NCBI GenBank assembly: GCA_044375415.1
Contig: JBILMS010000034.1
Location: 1-35,272 of the forward strand
DNA from: JAWXBG01 sp044375415
Lineage (GTDB): Bacteria > Bacteroidota > Bacteroidia > Flavobacteriales_D > Sanyastnellaceae
Direction of reading: 5' to 3'
Length of the DNA: 35,272 bases
Shown in pieces: positions 16,731-26,068 of the stretch. The notes beneath the pieces were generated by a model, which saw nothing but the letters and a program-made list of their open reading frames with translations, had not been told where the DNA came from and ran no database searches. A program made the translations under genes and the position numbers. The first letter of the stretch is position 1. Each line of letters starts with the position of its first letter.

Positions 16731-17584
16731 GTTTCAAGGGTTACGCGATATCCTGCGTGAGACCTTACGTTCATGACGGCACCATTTTCAAAAAGCAAGT
16801 ATTGCCCTTTTATTCCCGTGAGGACCGATTGAATTTCGGGTTCTTTGTCTAGTTTGATCGATCTGATTTTAACGGGATATCGCAGAACCGGGTATTGGAG
16901 AGTGGTTATTTTATCATCATCAAAAATGAAATCCTGAAATTCCTCCGGCAGCCAGTTGAGCGCTTCTTCCTTTGCTTCGACCATGTTTTTGGTATTCATA
17001 AAAACATTTTTAAGCATATTCTGCCAATGCGTTTTATCGGGAAAATGATCTTTTAAATTAACTTCAATAAGACCTGCGAGTTGCCTATAAGGAGTTTGCG
17101 CCAGAATTATACCCTCGGTTGCACCTTGGTCTATCCAACGATATGGGATATTGGTAGATCGCGTAACACCCACTTTGATATCGCTTGTACGTGTCAAATA
17201 AACGAAGTGAGGTTGATTGTGATTACGTTGTTCCCACTCAAAATCACGCAACGCAATACCTTCGTGAATGCGACTCAATTCCGGTCGGATGATACTAGGA
17301 GAGGCCATAGGGGAAGTGAGCCAAGCATCATAACTCAGTCCTTCACCAAAGGTTTTTTTTATCTTTTTTCCTGTAGCTACGCAATGTATTTCTTGGTTAA
17401 AGGATAGTTTGATTTCATTACCGATGAGCGGATTGAGATCTATCGGTTCCATAGACTCTAAAACATCGGCTACTACCCATTGGTACTGAACCGGATCACC
17501 GTATTCCGATGACATTTTGCGTACATTCCCTGTGACTTTCATCACGTGCAAAGCTAAACGGATGTTCGAATTTTGCGCATTCAT
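16727..17584 (-). CDS. DUF2797 domain protein
   Basis: The 285-residue protein matches the DUF2797 family by the central YLTRTSDIKVGVTRSTNIPYRWIDQGATEGI segment, LAGLIEVNLKDHFPDKTHWQNMLK, and the C-terminal GIKGQYLLFENGAVMNVRSHAGY. The GVTR..IPYRWIDQGA segment recalls GIY-YIG-type folds, a loose likeness. Function is not known. A longer frame extends to 17680, but its first 32 codons overlap the divergent thioredoxin gene; the ATG at 17584 is the better start. Confidence 0.85.
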   Translation of the reverse strand: MNAQNSNIRLALHVMKVTGNVRKMSSEYGDPVQYQWVVADVLESMEPIDLNPLIGNEIKLSFNQEIHCVATGKKIKKTFGEGLSYDAWLTSPMASPSIIRPELSRIHEGIALRDFEWEQRNHNQPHFVYLTRTSDIKVGVTRSTNIPYRWIDQGATEGIILAQTPYRQLAGLIEVNLKDHFPDKTHWQNMLKNVFMNTKNMVEAKEEALNWLPEEFQDFIFDDDKITTLQYPVLRYPVKIRSIKLDKEPEIQSVLTGIKGQYLLFENGAVMNVRSHAGYRVTLET

Positions 17585-17624
17585 TAATTGAACAACGAAT
17601 AGACAGTACTTACTTTTACAACCT

Positions 17625-18248
17625 ATGATATACGAAGCACTAAAAACATACATAGAGAGGGGATTCCCCGGAGCTCTCACCTACCAAGAATACCGCGATG
17701 TTGTTCATCGACTTCACGAAGAAGGCAAGGTGACAGGTCATGAACAGTCAGATTCACTTTTAGAATACAGCAAGCTGAATGAGCACCGGATGAACCGTTG
17801 GGACAAACATTTCAAATTACCTGAAGGTTTTCAAGATGTTGTAGGTTCAATTGTTGGTAAACAGTATTGGTTGGTAGTAACCGAGGGTTGGTGTGGCGAT
17901 TCCGCTCAACTTTTACCCGGAATCGAACAGATTGCGCGATTGAATCCTGATATAACCTTGCGTGTGGTTTTGAGAGATGATAACCCAGATCTAATGGATG
18001 AGCTGTTGACCAACGGCAAACGGGCGATTCCCATACTTGTATGTCTCAATGAGGCCGGAACTTTTATGTGGAAATGGGGTCCAAGACCTGCAAAAGCTGA
18101 GGAGTTGGTGCAGGAGCATAAGAACCGCCCCAATTACAATCCGGAGGAAATGAAAAAAGATCTTCATCTTTGGTATGCGAGAAATGGTCAAGATGAGCTA
18201 GTTAACGAAATGAAATCGCTTCTTCAGTCTCGCCCTCAAATTGTCTGA
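17625..18248 (+). CDS. Thioredoxin-like family protein with a single active-site cysteine
   Basis: The 207-residue protein has a helical N-terminal third and then a thioredoxin fold: VVGSIVGKQYWLVVTEGWCGDSAQLLPGIEQI, ITLRVVLRDDNPDLMDELLTNGKRAIPILVCL (with cis-proline). The active site reads WCGDS: C90 is present but the second cysteine of CxxC is replaced by serine's neighbour D-S, so ordinary dithiol oxidoreduction is not possible. Proteins of this kind are widespread and may act through the single cysteine or bind ligands. No signal peptide. Confidence 0.8.
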   Translation: MIYEALKTYIERGFPGALTYQEYRDVVHRLHEEGKVTGHEQSDSLLEYSKLNEHRMNRWDKHFKLPEGFQDVVGSIVGKQYWLVVTEGWCGDSAQLLPGIEQIARLNPDITLRVVLRDDNPDLMDELLTNGKRAIPILVCLNEAGTFMWKWGPRPAKAEELVQEHKNRPNYNPEEMKKDLHLWYARNGQDELVNEMKSLLQSRPQIV

Positions 18249-18288
18249 TTTTTAGTCTTTTTAATCATTTCAGTGAAAACTCTCGCTT

Positions 18289-18318
18289 AAAAAAATCGGG
18301 AGGTCTTCGGATTTTTTT
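18289..18318 (+). terminator. Possible terminator after the thioredoxin-like gene
   Basis: AAAAAAATC at 18289-18297 pairs with GATTTTTTT at 18310-18318 across a 12-base loop, ending in a T run. The stem is mostly A-T, so a weak structure. The next gene's -7-like TATCTTG (18320-18326) follows immediately. Confidence 0.35.
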
Positions 18319-18371
18319 CTATCTTGCAGTGCTTTCGAACCAAGCATAAACCTTTTTAAATCTAAATAATC

Positions 18372-19313
18372 ATGAGAAAACCTTTACTCTTGTTGTGTGC
18401 CCTAATGGGCGGAATGGCCCTTTCGGCCCAAAATCTTTTAGTTTCAGACAACTTTGATGATCTAACTGTTGGCATGGGTGTAGCCGAGCAAAATTCCGAT
18501 TGGGATACGTGGGACGGCAGTGCCGGCGTGGATGGGGAAGTATCTTCGGATTATTCATCAAGCGGAGCTAATAGTGCCCTTATCGATGGTACCGGAGTAG
18601 ACCTTGTATTGCCTATCGGTCCGTACACGGGATCAGGCAAATACGATGTTAAATTTAAAATGCTTCTTCCTGATGGAGGAACAGGTGGTTACTTCAATTT
18701 ACTTCACCAGTGGAGTTCATCGAGTACATCATATCAATGGGCGGTTGATGTGTTTTTTGATGGTGCGGGTGAAGTAACCTGGACAGCAGGAGGTGAAGCA
18801 GGAGGCACTTGGCAAGTAACTCCCGGCGTTTGGTTTGATGTTCAAGTAACAGCAGACCAAGATGCTGATTTGGGATACTTGTATATCGACGGCAATATGA
18901 TTCACAGCTGGCAGTGGTCGCTCAATAATGCAGATGGCTCAAACGGCCTAAATCAAATTGCAGCGGTTGATTTTTATGGTACCAATACTGCCGGAACAGC
19001 AGGAATCTATTACATCGATGATGTGGAGCTTTGGGAATCTACGGGTGTTTACGTTCAGTCGGTTAGCGGTTCTACAGAACCTGCTTTTTTCCCAAATCCG
19101 GCCAACGACAACCTTACTGTAAGCCTTCCTGAATCATGGACCGGCGCTACAGTTCAGGTTCTTGATCTCACAGGAAAAGTGGTAGTGGAAAAGAGAAATG
19201 TAGGTTCAATGAACACACAGTTTAATCTTTCTTCTCTTTCAGAAGGTATCTACCTAGTGAAAATGAAACTTGGAAATGAGGAGTTGACTCGCAAACTCGT
19301 TGTAAAGAACTAA
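18372..19313 (+). CDS. Secreted protein with type IX secretion (type A) sorting domain
   Basis: The 313-residue protein has a signal peptide (MRKPLLLLCALMGGMALSAQ), a beta-rich domain of about 200 residues rich in W, G and D that resembles a concanavalin/LamG-like sandwich (FDDLTVG..., YDVKFKMLLPDGG, FNLLHQWSSSS, DVQVTADQDADLGYLYIDG, YYIDDVELWE), and a C-terminal sorting domain: FFPNPANDNLTVSLPESW, VQVLDLTGKVV, GIYLVKMKLG and the basic ending TRKLVVKN. Such domains direct transport across the outer membrane and attachment to the surface by the Por machinery. The ligand of the sandwich domain is unknown. The gene is followed by a good terminator. Confidence 0.88.
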   Translation: MRKPLLLLCALMGGMALSAQNLLVSDNFDDLTVGMGVAEQNSDWDTWDGSAGVDGEVSSDYSSSGANSALIDGTGVDLVLPIGPYTGSGKYDVKFKMLLPDGGTGGYFNLLHQWSSSSTSYQWAVDVFFDGAGEVTWTAGGEAGGTWQVTPGVWFDVQVTADQDADLGYLYIDGNMIHSWQWSLNNADGSNGLNQIAAVDFYGTNTAGTAGIYYIDDVELWESTGVYVQSVSGSTEPAFFPNPANDNLTVSLPESWTGATVQVLDLTGKVVVEKRNVGSMNTQFNLSSLSEGIYLVKMKLGNEELTRKLVVKN

Positions 19314-19333
19314 GAAATCGTATTCTTTTTATA

Positions 19334-19368
19334 CAAAGGCTCTGCATTTGGCAGGGCCTTTGTTTTTG
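19334..19368 (+). terminator. Rho-independent terminator after the T9SS-sorted protein
   Basis: CAAAGGCTCTGC (19334-19345) pairs with GCAGGGCCTTTG (19351-19362), a 12-bp stem with one G-T wobble and a 5-base loop, followed by TTTTTG. It lies 20 bp after the stop codon. Confidence 0.85.
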
Positions 19369-19493
19369 GAACGGACTTTGCCAAGCGAAAGAGGATATTC
19401 ACACAACTCATTTGGAAAGGAAATGTTAATAGAGTTGAGCGGAACAACCTCCATTCGAATTTTGCAGTCATAAAAGCAAATCAGCAAACCAAT

Positions 19494-21080
19494 ATGCTAA
19501 GACTTATTACAAGTATTATCACTTTTGTCGTATTCATTGCCGGAACAGTAGGTAACGTCAATGCACAATACACGATTAAAGGAAAGATAACCGGATTGAA
19601 AGACACTTCAATCTATCTGGCAAACTATTACGGAAGCAAATTATACTACAACGATACAGCTCGAGCCGATGCGAAAGGGAATTTTACCTTTCCCGGTAAA
19701 CCTTATAATGAATGTGGTAAATATGCTCTTGTATTACCCGGTCCGAAATTGATCGAGTTCATTGTCGATCAAGAAAATATCTATTTGGAGGCTGACACAA
19801 GTGGTAAAATCGAAAACATTCGAGTAAAAGAATCCGAAAATAACAAGGTCTTTTTTGACTACGTTCGTTTTATTAACGATAAACGGAAGCAAAGAGAACC
19901 TTGCGATAAAATATTATCAGATACCGTCAATGTTGCTTCGGAGTCAGAAAAAACACGTTGCAAAGACCTCATCAAAAAATTAAATGATGAAGTCGTGGCA
20001 TATCAAAAAAATCTTATTTTAACGCACCCGAATCTTCTTGCTGTGAAGATGCTGAAGATGAACATGGACATCGAAGTTCCGGATGCACCGGCCGGATTGT
20101 CGGAAGATGATGCGGGTAAGTGGAAGTATTACTATTATAGAAATCACTATTGGGACAATGTGGATTTAGAAGATCCTAGATTGGTTCGCGATCAGGGTTT
20201 TCAGCGAATGGTAGAAAAATACACAGCGCAGGTGATGCCTATGATTCCCGACACTATTTGCATGTTAGCCAAACAGGTTATCGATCAAACGGTGGGTAAT
20301 GAAGATGCCTTCAAATTCATAGTTCATCACTTTACCTATTGGGGCGAAACATCGAAGATCATGTGTATGGATCGGGTCTTTGTGTTTATGGTAGAAAATT
20401 ATTATAAAACAGGAAAGGTGACATGGCTCAAAGAGGATAAAATGAAACAAATCATTGAGGCGAGCGATGAGAAAAGACTATGTATTTGTGGTGAAATTGC
20501 TCCTAACATTATTCTTCCGGACACATCCGGCCATTGGCAGAGTATGTACGATACAGGAGACAAATACACAATGGTAGTTATTTGGGAAAGCAATTGCGGC
20601 CATTGCAAAAAGGAAATACCAAAACTTCATGATCTCTATCAAAAATGGAAAGGCAAAGGACTTGGTGTTTATGCAGTGGAAAACGAATTAGAAAATAAAG
20701 AGTGGAAGAAGTTTGTCAAGGAGAAAAATCTTACTTGGACAAATGTTTCGGATTCACCTGAGATTATGAAGCAGGACAGTGCGAATGTGCTGATGCTAAA
20801 ACGAATTACGACTGAACAAAGTTTGAATTATCGCAAGTACTGGGATGTGAATAGCACTCCAAAGGTCTATTTGCTGGATAAGGATCATAAGGTAATTGCG
20901 AAAGGTTTAAGTGCCGAACAGTTTGAAGAGTTGCTCAACAAACTTGAAAACGGTGACGCGGATCCTCTCAACAATATTATCATGTCTGATCCGGATGATG
21001 AGGATGGTACTCAACAGAAAAAACCGGCTCCACGCCCCGCAACTAAAAATGCGACACCTCCAAAGAATTCAAAACAATAG
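19494..21080 (+). CDS. Exported DUF4369-thioredoxin (TlpA-like) protein
   Basis: The 528-residue protein has a signal peptide (ends NVNAQ), an N-terminal DUF4369-like beta domain (YTIKGKITGLKDTSIYLANYYG... up to about residue 115), a helical middle region resembling DUF5106, and a thioredoxin domain with the active site SNCGHCKKEIPKL (C368 and C371). The family is probably a periplasmic thiol-disulfide reductant or a protein-bound redox partner, and is common in Bacteroidota. A charged, proline-rich tail of about 35 residues (PDDEDGTQQKKPAPRP...) is unusual. It is 48 bp from the HEAT-like gene and may be co-transcribed with it. Confidence 0.85.
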   Translation: MLRLITSIITFVVFIAGTVGNVNAQYTIKGKITGLKDTSIYLANYYGSKLYYNDTARADAKGNFTFPGKPYNECGKYALVLPGPKLIEFIVDQENIYLEADTSGKIENIRVKESENNKVFFDYVRFINDKRKQREPCDKILSDTVNVASESEKTRCKDLIKKLNDEVVAYQKNLILTHPNLLAVKMLKMNMDIEVPDAPAGLSEDDAGKWKYYYYRNHYWDNVDLEDPRLVRDQGFQRMVEKYTAQVMPMIPDTICMLAKQVIDQTVGNEDAFKFIVHHFTYWGETSKIMCMDRVFVFMVENYYKTGKVTWLKEDKMKQIIEASDEKRLCICGEIAPNIILPDTSGHWQSMYDTGDKYTMVVIWESNCGHCKKEIPKLHDLYQKWKGKGLGVYAVENELENKEWKKFVKEKNLTWTNVSDSPEIMKQDSANVLMLKRITTEQSLNYRKYWDVNSTPKVYLLDKDHKVIAKGLSAEQFEELLNKLENGDADPLNNIIMSDPDDEDGTQQKKPAPRPATKNATPPKNSKQ

Positions 21081-21128
21081 GAGGCTCCGGTGCTAAAGGG
21101 CAAAGCGCCGCACAGTAGCCACTGAAGT

Positions 21129-21692
21129 ATGCTTAGTATAGATGAAAAATCGCTCAACGAGGCGTTGGTAAAATGCATGTCTGTTCGCGATGTCAAAATC
21201 CTAGCAGAGCAGGCATCCGGAGACGAAAAATTGCTCCGTTCGATTGTGCGTTTGGCACTGGACGGAGATGATACACGTGCTGCAAAATCTGCTTGGGTAT
21301 TGTCCAAAACAGCAGAGGTTTTTAAAACGAACATGGATCCATTTGCCAACAAGATTGTGGATCGTTTATTAAATCCTGCGAGGAGTGGCATTAAACGAGA
21401 GTTGCTAAAAGCCCTCTTGTTCAGCCATGTTCACGCTAGTGCAGACACTAGGTTATTGGATATTTTATTGGCGATTCCTTTTTCGGCCGACGACGTGGGT
21501 GTAAAGTACATAGCATTGCGGCACTTCGAAAAGTATGCGTTGAAGCAACCGGAATTAAATCAGGAAATAATAACGACGTTGGAATTGAGTATATCAGCTA
21601 ATCCTGCTCTTTGGGCTAAACATGCTCACAAATTGATCGATCGCATCAATAAAAAAACGAAGAGTTTGGTTAAACGGAAGCCGACGAAATAA
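21129..21692 (+). CDS. Small helical (HEAT-like) protein
   Basis: The 187-residue product is nearly all helical with a repeating pattern of about 35-40 residues that resembles HEAT or ARM units (LLRSIVRLALDGDDTRAAKSAWVLSK, IKRELLKALLFSHVHASADTRLLDILL, VKYIALRHFEKYAL). The very basic tail KKTKSLVKRKPTK may contact nucleic acid or acidic partners. I do not recognise a specific family. The last 23 bp overlap the 3' end of the convergent cyclase gene. Confidence 0.65.
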   Translation: MLSIDEKSLNEALVKCMSVRDVKILAEQASGDEKLLRSIVRLALDGDDTRAAKSAWVLSKTAEVFKTNMDPFANKIVDRLLNPARSGIKRELLKALLFSHVHASADTRLLDILLAIPFSADDVGVKYIALRHFEKYALKQPELNQEIITTLELSISANPALWAKHAHKLIDRINKKTKSLVKRKPTK

Positions 21693-24600
21693 AATTGAGA
21701 AAATCTTGATTGGGGCAACGTTTATCACCTTCCAAGCGATAAGGTGTTTTAAAACTTTCGACCCAAAACATTTCCATTTCACCTTTGCCTTTTACGTTCA
21801 CCTTGCCTCTAGGAGCTATATAGAAATAATCTTTAATAAGCAGAGCAGTGGTGAGCGAAACATTTACTCTTCCGGGCTCTCCATTACCCTCCATTCTGCT
21901 AGCTGTATTCACGGTATCCCCCCAAATATCGTAGGCAAATTTTTTCTTACCGACAACACCGGCTATAACAGGTCCGCTATGTATGCCGATTCGAACAGGC
22001 CATGTTTCTTTACCGGCTTCAACACGTCTTGCATTAATGGATTCTGTGGCGGCTATCATTTCGAGAGAAAATGCTGCCATTCGTAAAGCGTGGTTTTCAG
22101 AAACTTTTGGAATACCACATGCACACATATATGAGTCACCAATGGTTTTAATTTTTTCAATTCCATATTTGTCGGCAATTTCATCAAATGCATTAAAAAA
22201 GCTATCCAGGGCATCCACAAGTTGCTGCGGTTCCATAGTGCTCGTCATAGCAGTAAAACCTGAGAAATCGGAGAACAATACTGTTGCTTCTTTGAAATTT
22301 TTAGCCTCACTTTTACCGGAAGATTTTAGCTCATCTACCGTATCGCGTGGTAAAATGTTTAGAAGGAGATTTTCACTTTTGTTTTTTTCCAGTCGAAGTT
22401 CCTCTGTTCTCTCATCTACTTTAATTTCGAGAATATCGCGCTCTCGTACAAGTTTCTTTACGCGCCAACGATAGAAAAGATAAAATGTAAGTAGAAAAAG
22501 AATAATTAAGAGTGCAATGAACCACGCCGTTTGCCAGTAGGGGGGCATTACAACGAACGAATAACTTACCACAGAACTTTCAACATTGTCTGCATTGATC
22601 GCCTTTACTTCAAAGTCGTATTTCCCGGGCCTAAGTCCACTGTAAGTAATGTATGTAGTGTTTCCTAAATCGATCCAATTATCGTCCATACCTTTCATTT
22701 TCACGAGGTACTTTATGGAACTCGGATTATGCCATTCGCGTGCGCTGAAATGAAAGGTCAAGTGGTTTTGATCGTGACTGAAAACAGGGGACCTCGGTAA
22801 AAAATTCCATGAGGATAATTGATCGTACCAGATATAATTTGAAAGCAGGGAACCGAAGTATGAACTTTTTTCCATGATTCGCGAATCGCCACCTTCGGAG
22901 GAATTTTTGTTCCAATTGATATTTTCAAAATAGAGCTGTAAGTCGTCGATAGAAACAATGGGAGGACTTGGATCTTCAACATATCGATCCGGATTGAATA
23001 TGGCGAGTGAACTATTGGTGCACCACCAAATTCTTCCGAATGAATCGGACACCACATTATTAAAAACAACGTCATCTTCGAGAAGACCGTGTATTCTTCC
23101 GTGTATTGTCCATTTCCAAGCTTGAGTTTTATCCCCACGATGGTCCATCCGACAAATACCTTTTTTGGTACCGACCCAGAGATAATTCCCATCGTAGAAT
23201 AAAGCCATTACAAACAAATCAGGCAATCCTTCAGGTATTCCTATAAGCTCATGGGATATTGTTTTTGATTCGTCGCCAAGTGCATCTGTGGCATTGAATA
23301 CGATTAATCCTGCTCCATCGGTACCCAACCAAATTTCATTTTGCAACGGGAGTATACTTTGACAAGACAGACCACTTTTCGAGATACGTTCACCTATTCT
23401 CAAGTAGGATAAATTGTTGTAAGTGCTATCGTTGCTCGCGGGAATGACGATTACACCTGCATCTGAAGCTATCCATGTATTACCCGAATTATCACATTTA
23501 ATATCATTCATATTATGCAGAATAGTGCCATTCGAAAACACTACATGCCTCAACGAATCATCTCTTATTTCCAATAGGCCATTCCACGAAGCAAAGAGAA
23601 GCAGTCCATTTTTCGTCTCCGTTATTGCTTTAACACCTTGAGTATTTTTTTCGAGAGAAAAAGGATAGTGTTTTTGAATCCCATCTTTGTCTGAATAAAC
23701 ACCTGAACGCCCTGCCGCAAACCAGGTAGTGCCGTCTTTCGCCACATAGATATCGGTAGAAGTAACATCCTTGAGAGGTCCTTTTATTGAGGATTGTTCT
23801 ATTTTAATTCCGGTGTCATTCGGAAAAAGAATAGCATGACCGGTGGTGCTGTATCCTGCAAGAATTTTGTCTTCGCGTTTTGCCAACGACCAAAGCCTGC
23901 TTTCGTAAAGACCATTTTCATTTGTATAATTGTCGTAGAGTTGAGGACGAAGCAAATTCAAGCCGAAATCATAAGTGCCAATCCAAGTATTTCCTTCCTT
24001 ATCGTATAGCACATTTGTAATTCGATCGCTACTTAAACCATTAGCAGTCGAATGCTGATTCTTTTGAGTCCAACCTTGTCCTGGATTGTATGTGTAAACG
24101 ATAAGTCCAAGACCATTGGATGCTACGAGTATTTCACCGTTCCGACCCTTGCATAGATCTAAAAATCCGGTTCCGCTTTGAACCGTTGTAAAACTTGTTT
24201 CACCCGTTGGCAAAAAGGATAAACCTCTGCGAGTGCCTACCAATATTCCATGATCGGTAGCGAGCATAGAGAACACGGTGCTGTCTGCAATTCCGAGGTA
24301 TGACGCAGTATCAGCTTTGCCATTTTTAAAATGAGAGAAACCATCGCGGAAATAGCCTATCCAAAGTTCGTTTTCCAAAGCTATTACCGACGTTACGGCA
24401 TCATCTTTTAATCCGTTATCCATTTGCAGCGGATAGATAACATCGTCTTTAATACCAATGAGGCCGTCGCCATTTGTACAACACCAAATAATTCCGGAGG
24501 GGTCTTCCGAAAACGAGAATATTTTAAACGAATAACCACTTTGAGGACCGTAGTAATGGAAAACTTGGCCATCGTATCGAACTATACCACCGGCCCGAGA

Positions 24601-24984
24601 GCCAAACCAGAGATTCCCTTTGCTATCCTCTAAAATATCTTCGATAGGGTGCGCAAATAGGGGAGACAACGTGTAGGAGTGAAAACGATATCCATCGAAT
24701 CGGATGATTTCGCCGTTGTAACCACCCATCCAAATGTTTGATCGCTGATCCATACACAACGACATGACCTGATTGATGTCTAGATTTTCTTGACGACCGA
24801 GGATGGAAATATTGTTTCTAATTCCTTCTTTGTATCTGAATGGGAGAGCTGTTTTCGGTCCTTGAACGATCGCACTGTCAGGCGTGATGATCACTTCAGT
24901 GAGTTTCTGTCCACTGTTGTATTGTCCGGCGACGGTGAATAAGGCCGAAAAAAATAGAAAAATGAGAAGAAATCTTTTGGTCAC
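21670..24984 (-). CDS. Membrane sensor: two-component-type beta-propeller and Y_Y_Y domain fused to class III adenylyl cyclase
   Basis: A 1104-residue protein. After a signal peptide (MTKRFLLIFLFFSALFTVAGQ) there are about 14 Reg_prop-like units (SLCMDQRSNIWMGGYNGEIIRFDG, NTWIGTYDFGLNLL, NEIWLGTDGAGLIVF), enough for two seven-bladed propellers, then a Y_Y_Y domain (YLVKMKGMDDNW, GLRPGKYDFEVKAIN), one membrane helix (about 820-838), a coiled-coil linker (IKVDERTEELRLEKNKSE) and a cyclase domain. Metal-binding D906 (VLFSDFSGF) and D950 (KTIGDSYM), adenine-selecting K946 and D1019 (AYDIWGDTVN), N1026 and R1030 are all present, so cAMP rather than cGMP is expected. In hybrid two-component systems the same periplasmic part carries a histidine kinase. 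The ligand is unknown. Confidence 0.93.
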   Translation of the reverse strand: MTKRFLLIFLFFSALFTVAGQYNSGQKLTEVIITPDSAIVQGPKTALPFRYKEGIRNNISILGRQENLDINQVMSLCMDQRSNIWMGGYNGEIIRFDGYRFHSYTLSPLFAHPIEDILEDSKGNLWFGSRAGGIVRYDGQVFHYYGPQSGYSFKIFSFSEDPSGIIWCCTNGDGLIGIKDDVIYPLQMDNGLKDDAVTSVIALENELWIGYFRDGFSHFKNGKADTASYLGIADSTVFSMLATDHGILVGTRRGLSFLPTGETSFTTVQSGTGFLDLCKGRNGEILVASNGLGLIVYTYNPGQGWTQKNQHSTANGLSSDRITNVLYDKEGNTWIGTYDFGLNLLRPQLYDNYTNENGLYESRLWSLAKREDKILAGYSTTGHAILFPNDTGIKIEQSSIKGPLKDVTSTDIYVAKDGTTWFAAGRSGVYSDKDGIQKHYPFSLEKNTQGVKAITETKNGLLLFASWNGLLEIRDDSLRHVVFSNGTILHNMNDIKCDNSGNTWIASDAGVIVIPASNDSTYNNLSYLRIGERISKSGLSCQSILPLQNEIWLGTDGAGLIVFNATDALGDESKTISHELIGIPEGLPDLFVMALFYDGNYLWVGTKKGICRMDHRGDKTQAWKWTIHGRIHGLLEDDVVFNNVVSDSFGRIWWCTNSSLAIFNPDRYVEDPSPPIVSIDDLQLYFENINWNKNSSEGGDSRIMEKSSYFGSLLSNYIWYDQLSSWNFLPRSPVFSHDQNHLTFHFSAREWHNPSSIKYLVKMKGMDDNWIDLGNTTYITYSGLRPGKYDFEVKAINADNVESSVVSYSFVVMPPYWQTAWFIALLIILFLLTFYLFYRWRVKKLVRERDILEIKVDERTEELRLEKNKSENLLLNILPRDTVDELKSSGKSEAKNFKEATVLFSDFSGFTAMTSTMEPQQLVDALDSFFNAFDEIADKYGIEKIKTIGDSYMCACGIPKVSENHALRMAAFSLEMIAATESINARRVEAGKETWPVRIGIHSGPVIAGVVGKKKFAYDIWGDTVNTASRMEGNGEPGRVNVSLTTALLIKDYFYIAPRGKVNVKGKGEMEMFWVESFKTPYRLEGDKRCPNQDFLNFISSASV

Positions 24985-25178
24985 AAATCCTGGTTAGGGT
25001 GCGACGCAAATTACAAGACTTTTTGATCGGAAAGTGAAAAAGAGAAAAATGTTATCCTAAGCACACGAGAGAGTGCTTTGAAAATACTCGTCTAAGGGAT
25101 AATGATTTATGCTGTGTTGGTTCGAACGCACTACCGCGGTGCATTCCATTTAAAATAATTCTAAAACGCATTGCGGGG

Positions 25179-25838
25179 TTATTTGCCGGATCCAAACACG
25201 TCGACATTTTTCAATTCGACGGGAATAGTGCCATCTTCTATTAATTGACAAGCGTTTTCAATCCAAACATCCTCACCCTCTGCGTCAAATTCTGTTTTTA
25301 AATTATGTCCGAATAGACGGGCAAGGCTTTGCCACATGAAAGCCGAAAAATTTCCTTTGAGCTCTTGAACAAGGTGGTAGCTATTGTCTCCGGTTTGACG
25401 ATCGACAAGTTTTATAAGGATCACCCCTTCTTTGATAGTCAATTTTTTTAGTTCGCTTTCGAATTGAGCTTTCATCTGTTCCTCTGCCTCATCGAGCAAT
25501 TGTTTTCGCTCTTTTTCGGAGGTTACGGTTTTAAGTCTTTCCTCATACTGTGCCATCACCTCTCCGGCTAAATGAGCATAGGGGTATACCTTCACAACCT
25601 TTGCGTAGGTTTCGTCACATTTCTTTTTTCGAATTCTATTTTTTGTTTTCGATTCGACCCCCACTGTTCGAAAAGTGGCCTTAACCATTGTATCTCCATG
25701 CTGTACGTACCACACGGAATTATACCATTCGGTTGAGTAGTAATTGAGAATAACATATCCGGGTGCATCCGGCTCTTGCGCTTTAATCGCCGAGGAGATG
25801 AGACAAAGAATGGATATGCAGAAAACCGTTATTCTCAT
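25179..25838 (-). CDS. Exported DUF4294 family protein
   Basis: The 219-residue protein has a signal peptide (MRITVFCISILCLISSAIKAQ) and the DUF4294 core: TYAKVVKVYPYAHLAGEVMAQYEERL, FESELKKLTIKEGVILIKLVDRQTGDNSYHLVQELKG, FSAFMWQSLARLFGHNLKTEFDAEGEDVWIE. This family is almost confined to Bacteroidota and has no known function; it is presumably periplasmic. The gene has no close partner: the cyclase starts 195 bp downstream on the same strand. Confidence 0.85.
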   Translation of the reverse strand: MRITVFCISILCLISSAIKAQEPDAPGYVILNYYSTEWYNSVWYVQHGDTMVKATFRTVGVESKTKNRIRKKKCDETYAKVVKVYPYAHLAGEVMAQYEERLKTVTSEKERKQLLDEAEEQMKAQFESELKKLTIKEGVILIKLVDRQTGDNSYHLVQELKGNFSAFMWQSLARLFGHNLKTEFDAEGEDVWIENACQLIEDGTIPVELKNVDVFGSGK

Positions 25839-26068
25839 GCGAGATTTTTAAATGCTTCTTTTAAACGGATTTGAGGATATATTGTTGCTCACAAGTGGTT
25901 GAATTATAACTTCTTTTAACCTTGACAAACGACTTACACAATATTTCAAAGGTAGCATGGTTTTTAGGGTGCAAGAAAATTTTTAATCAACCGGAGTCTG
26001 TTTCTGAACTGCCGATAATACAATCAGCCGCAAGGTTTACCTACTCCATTAAACAAAAACCAGGTACT

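Noticed and set aside
25118..25150. GGTTCGAACGC followed by a GC-rich palindrome, reminiscent of a tRNA T-arm
   Set aside because: No acceptor stem, D-arm or anticodon arm can be formed upstream, so it is not a tRNA gene.
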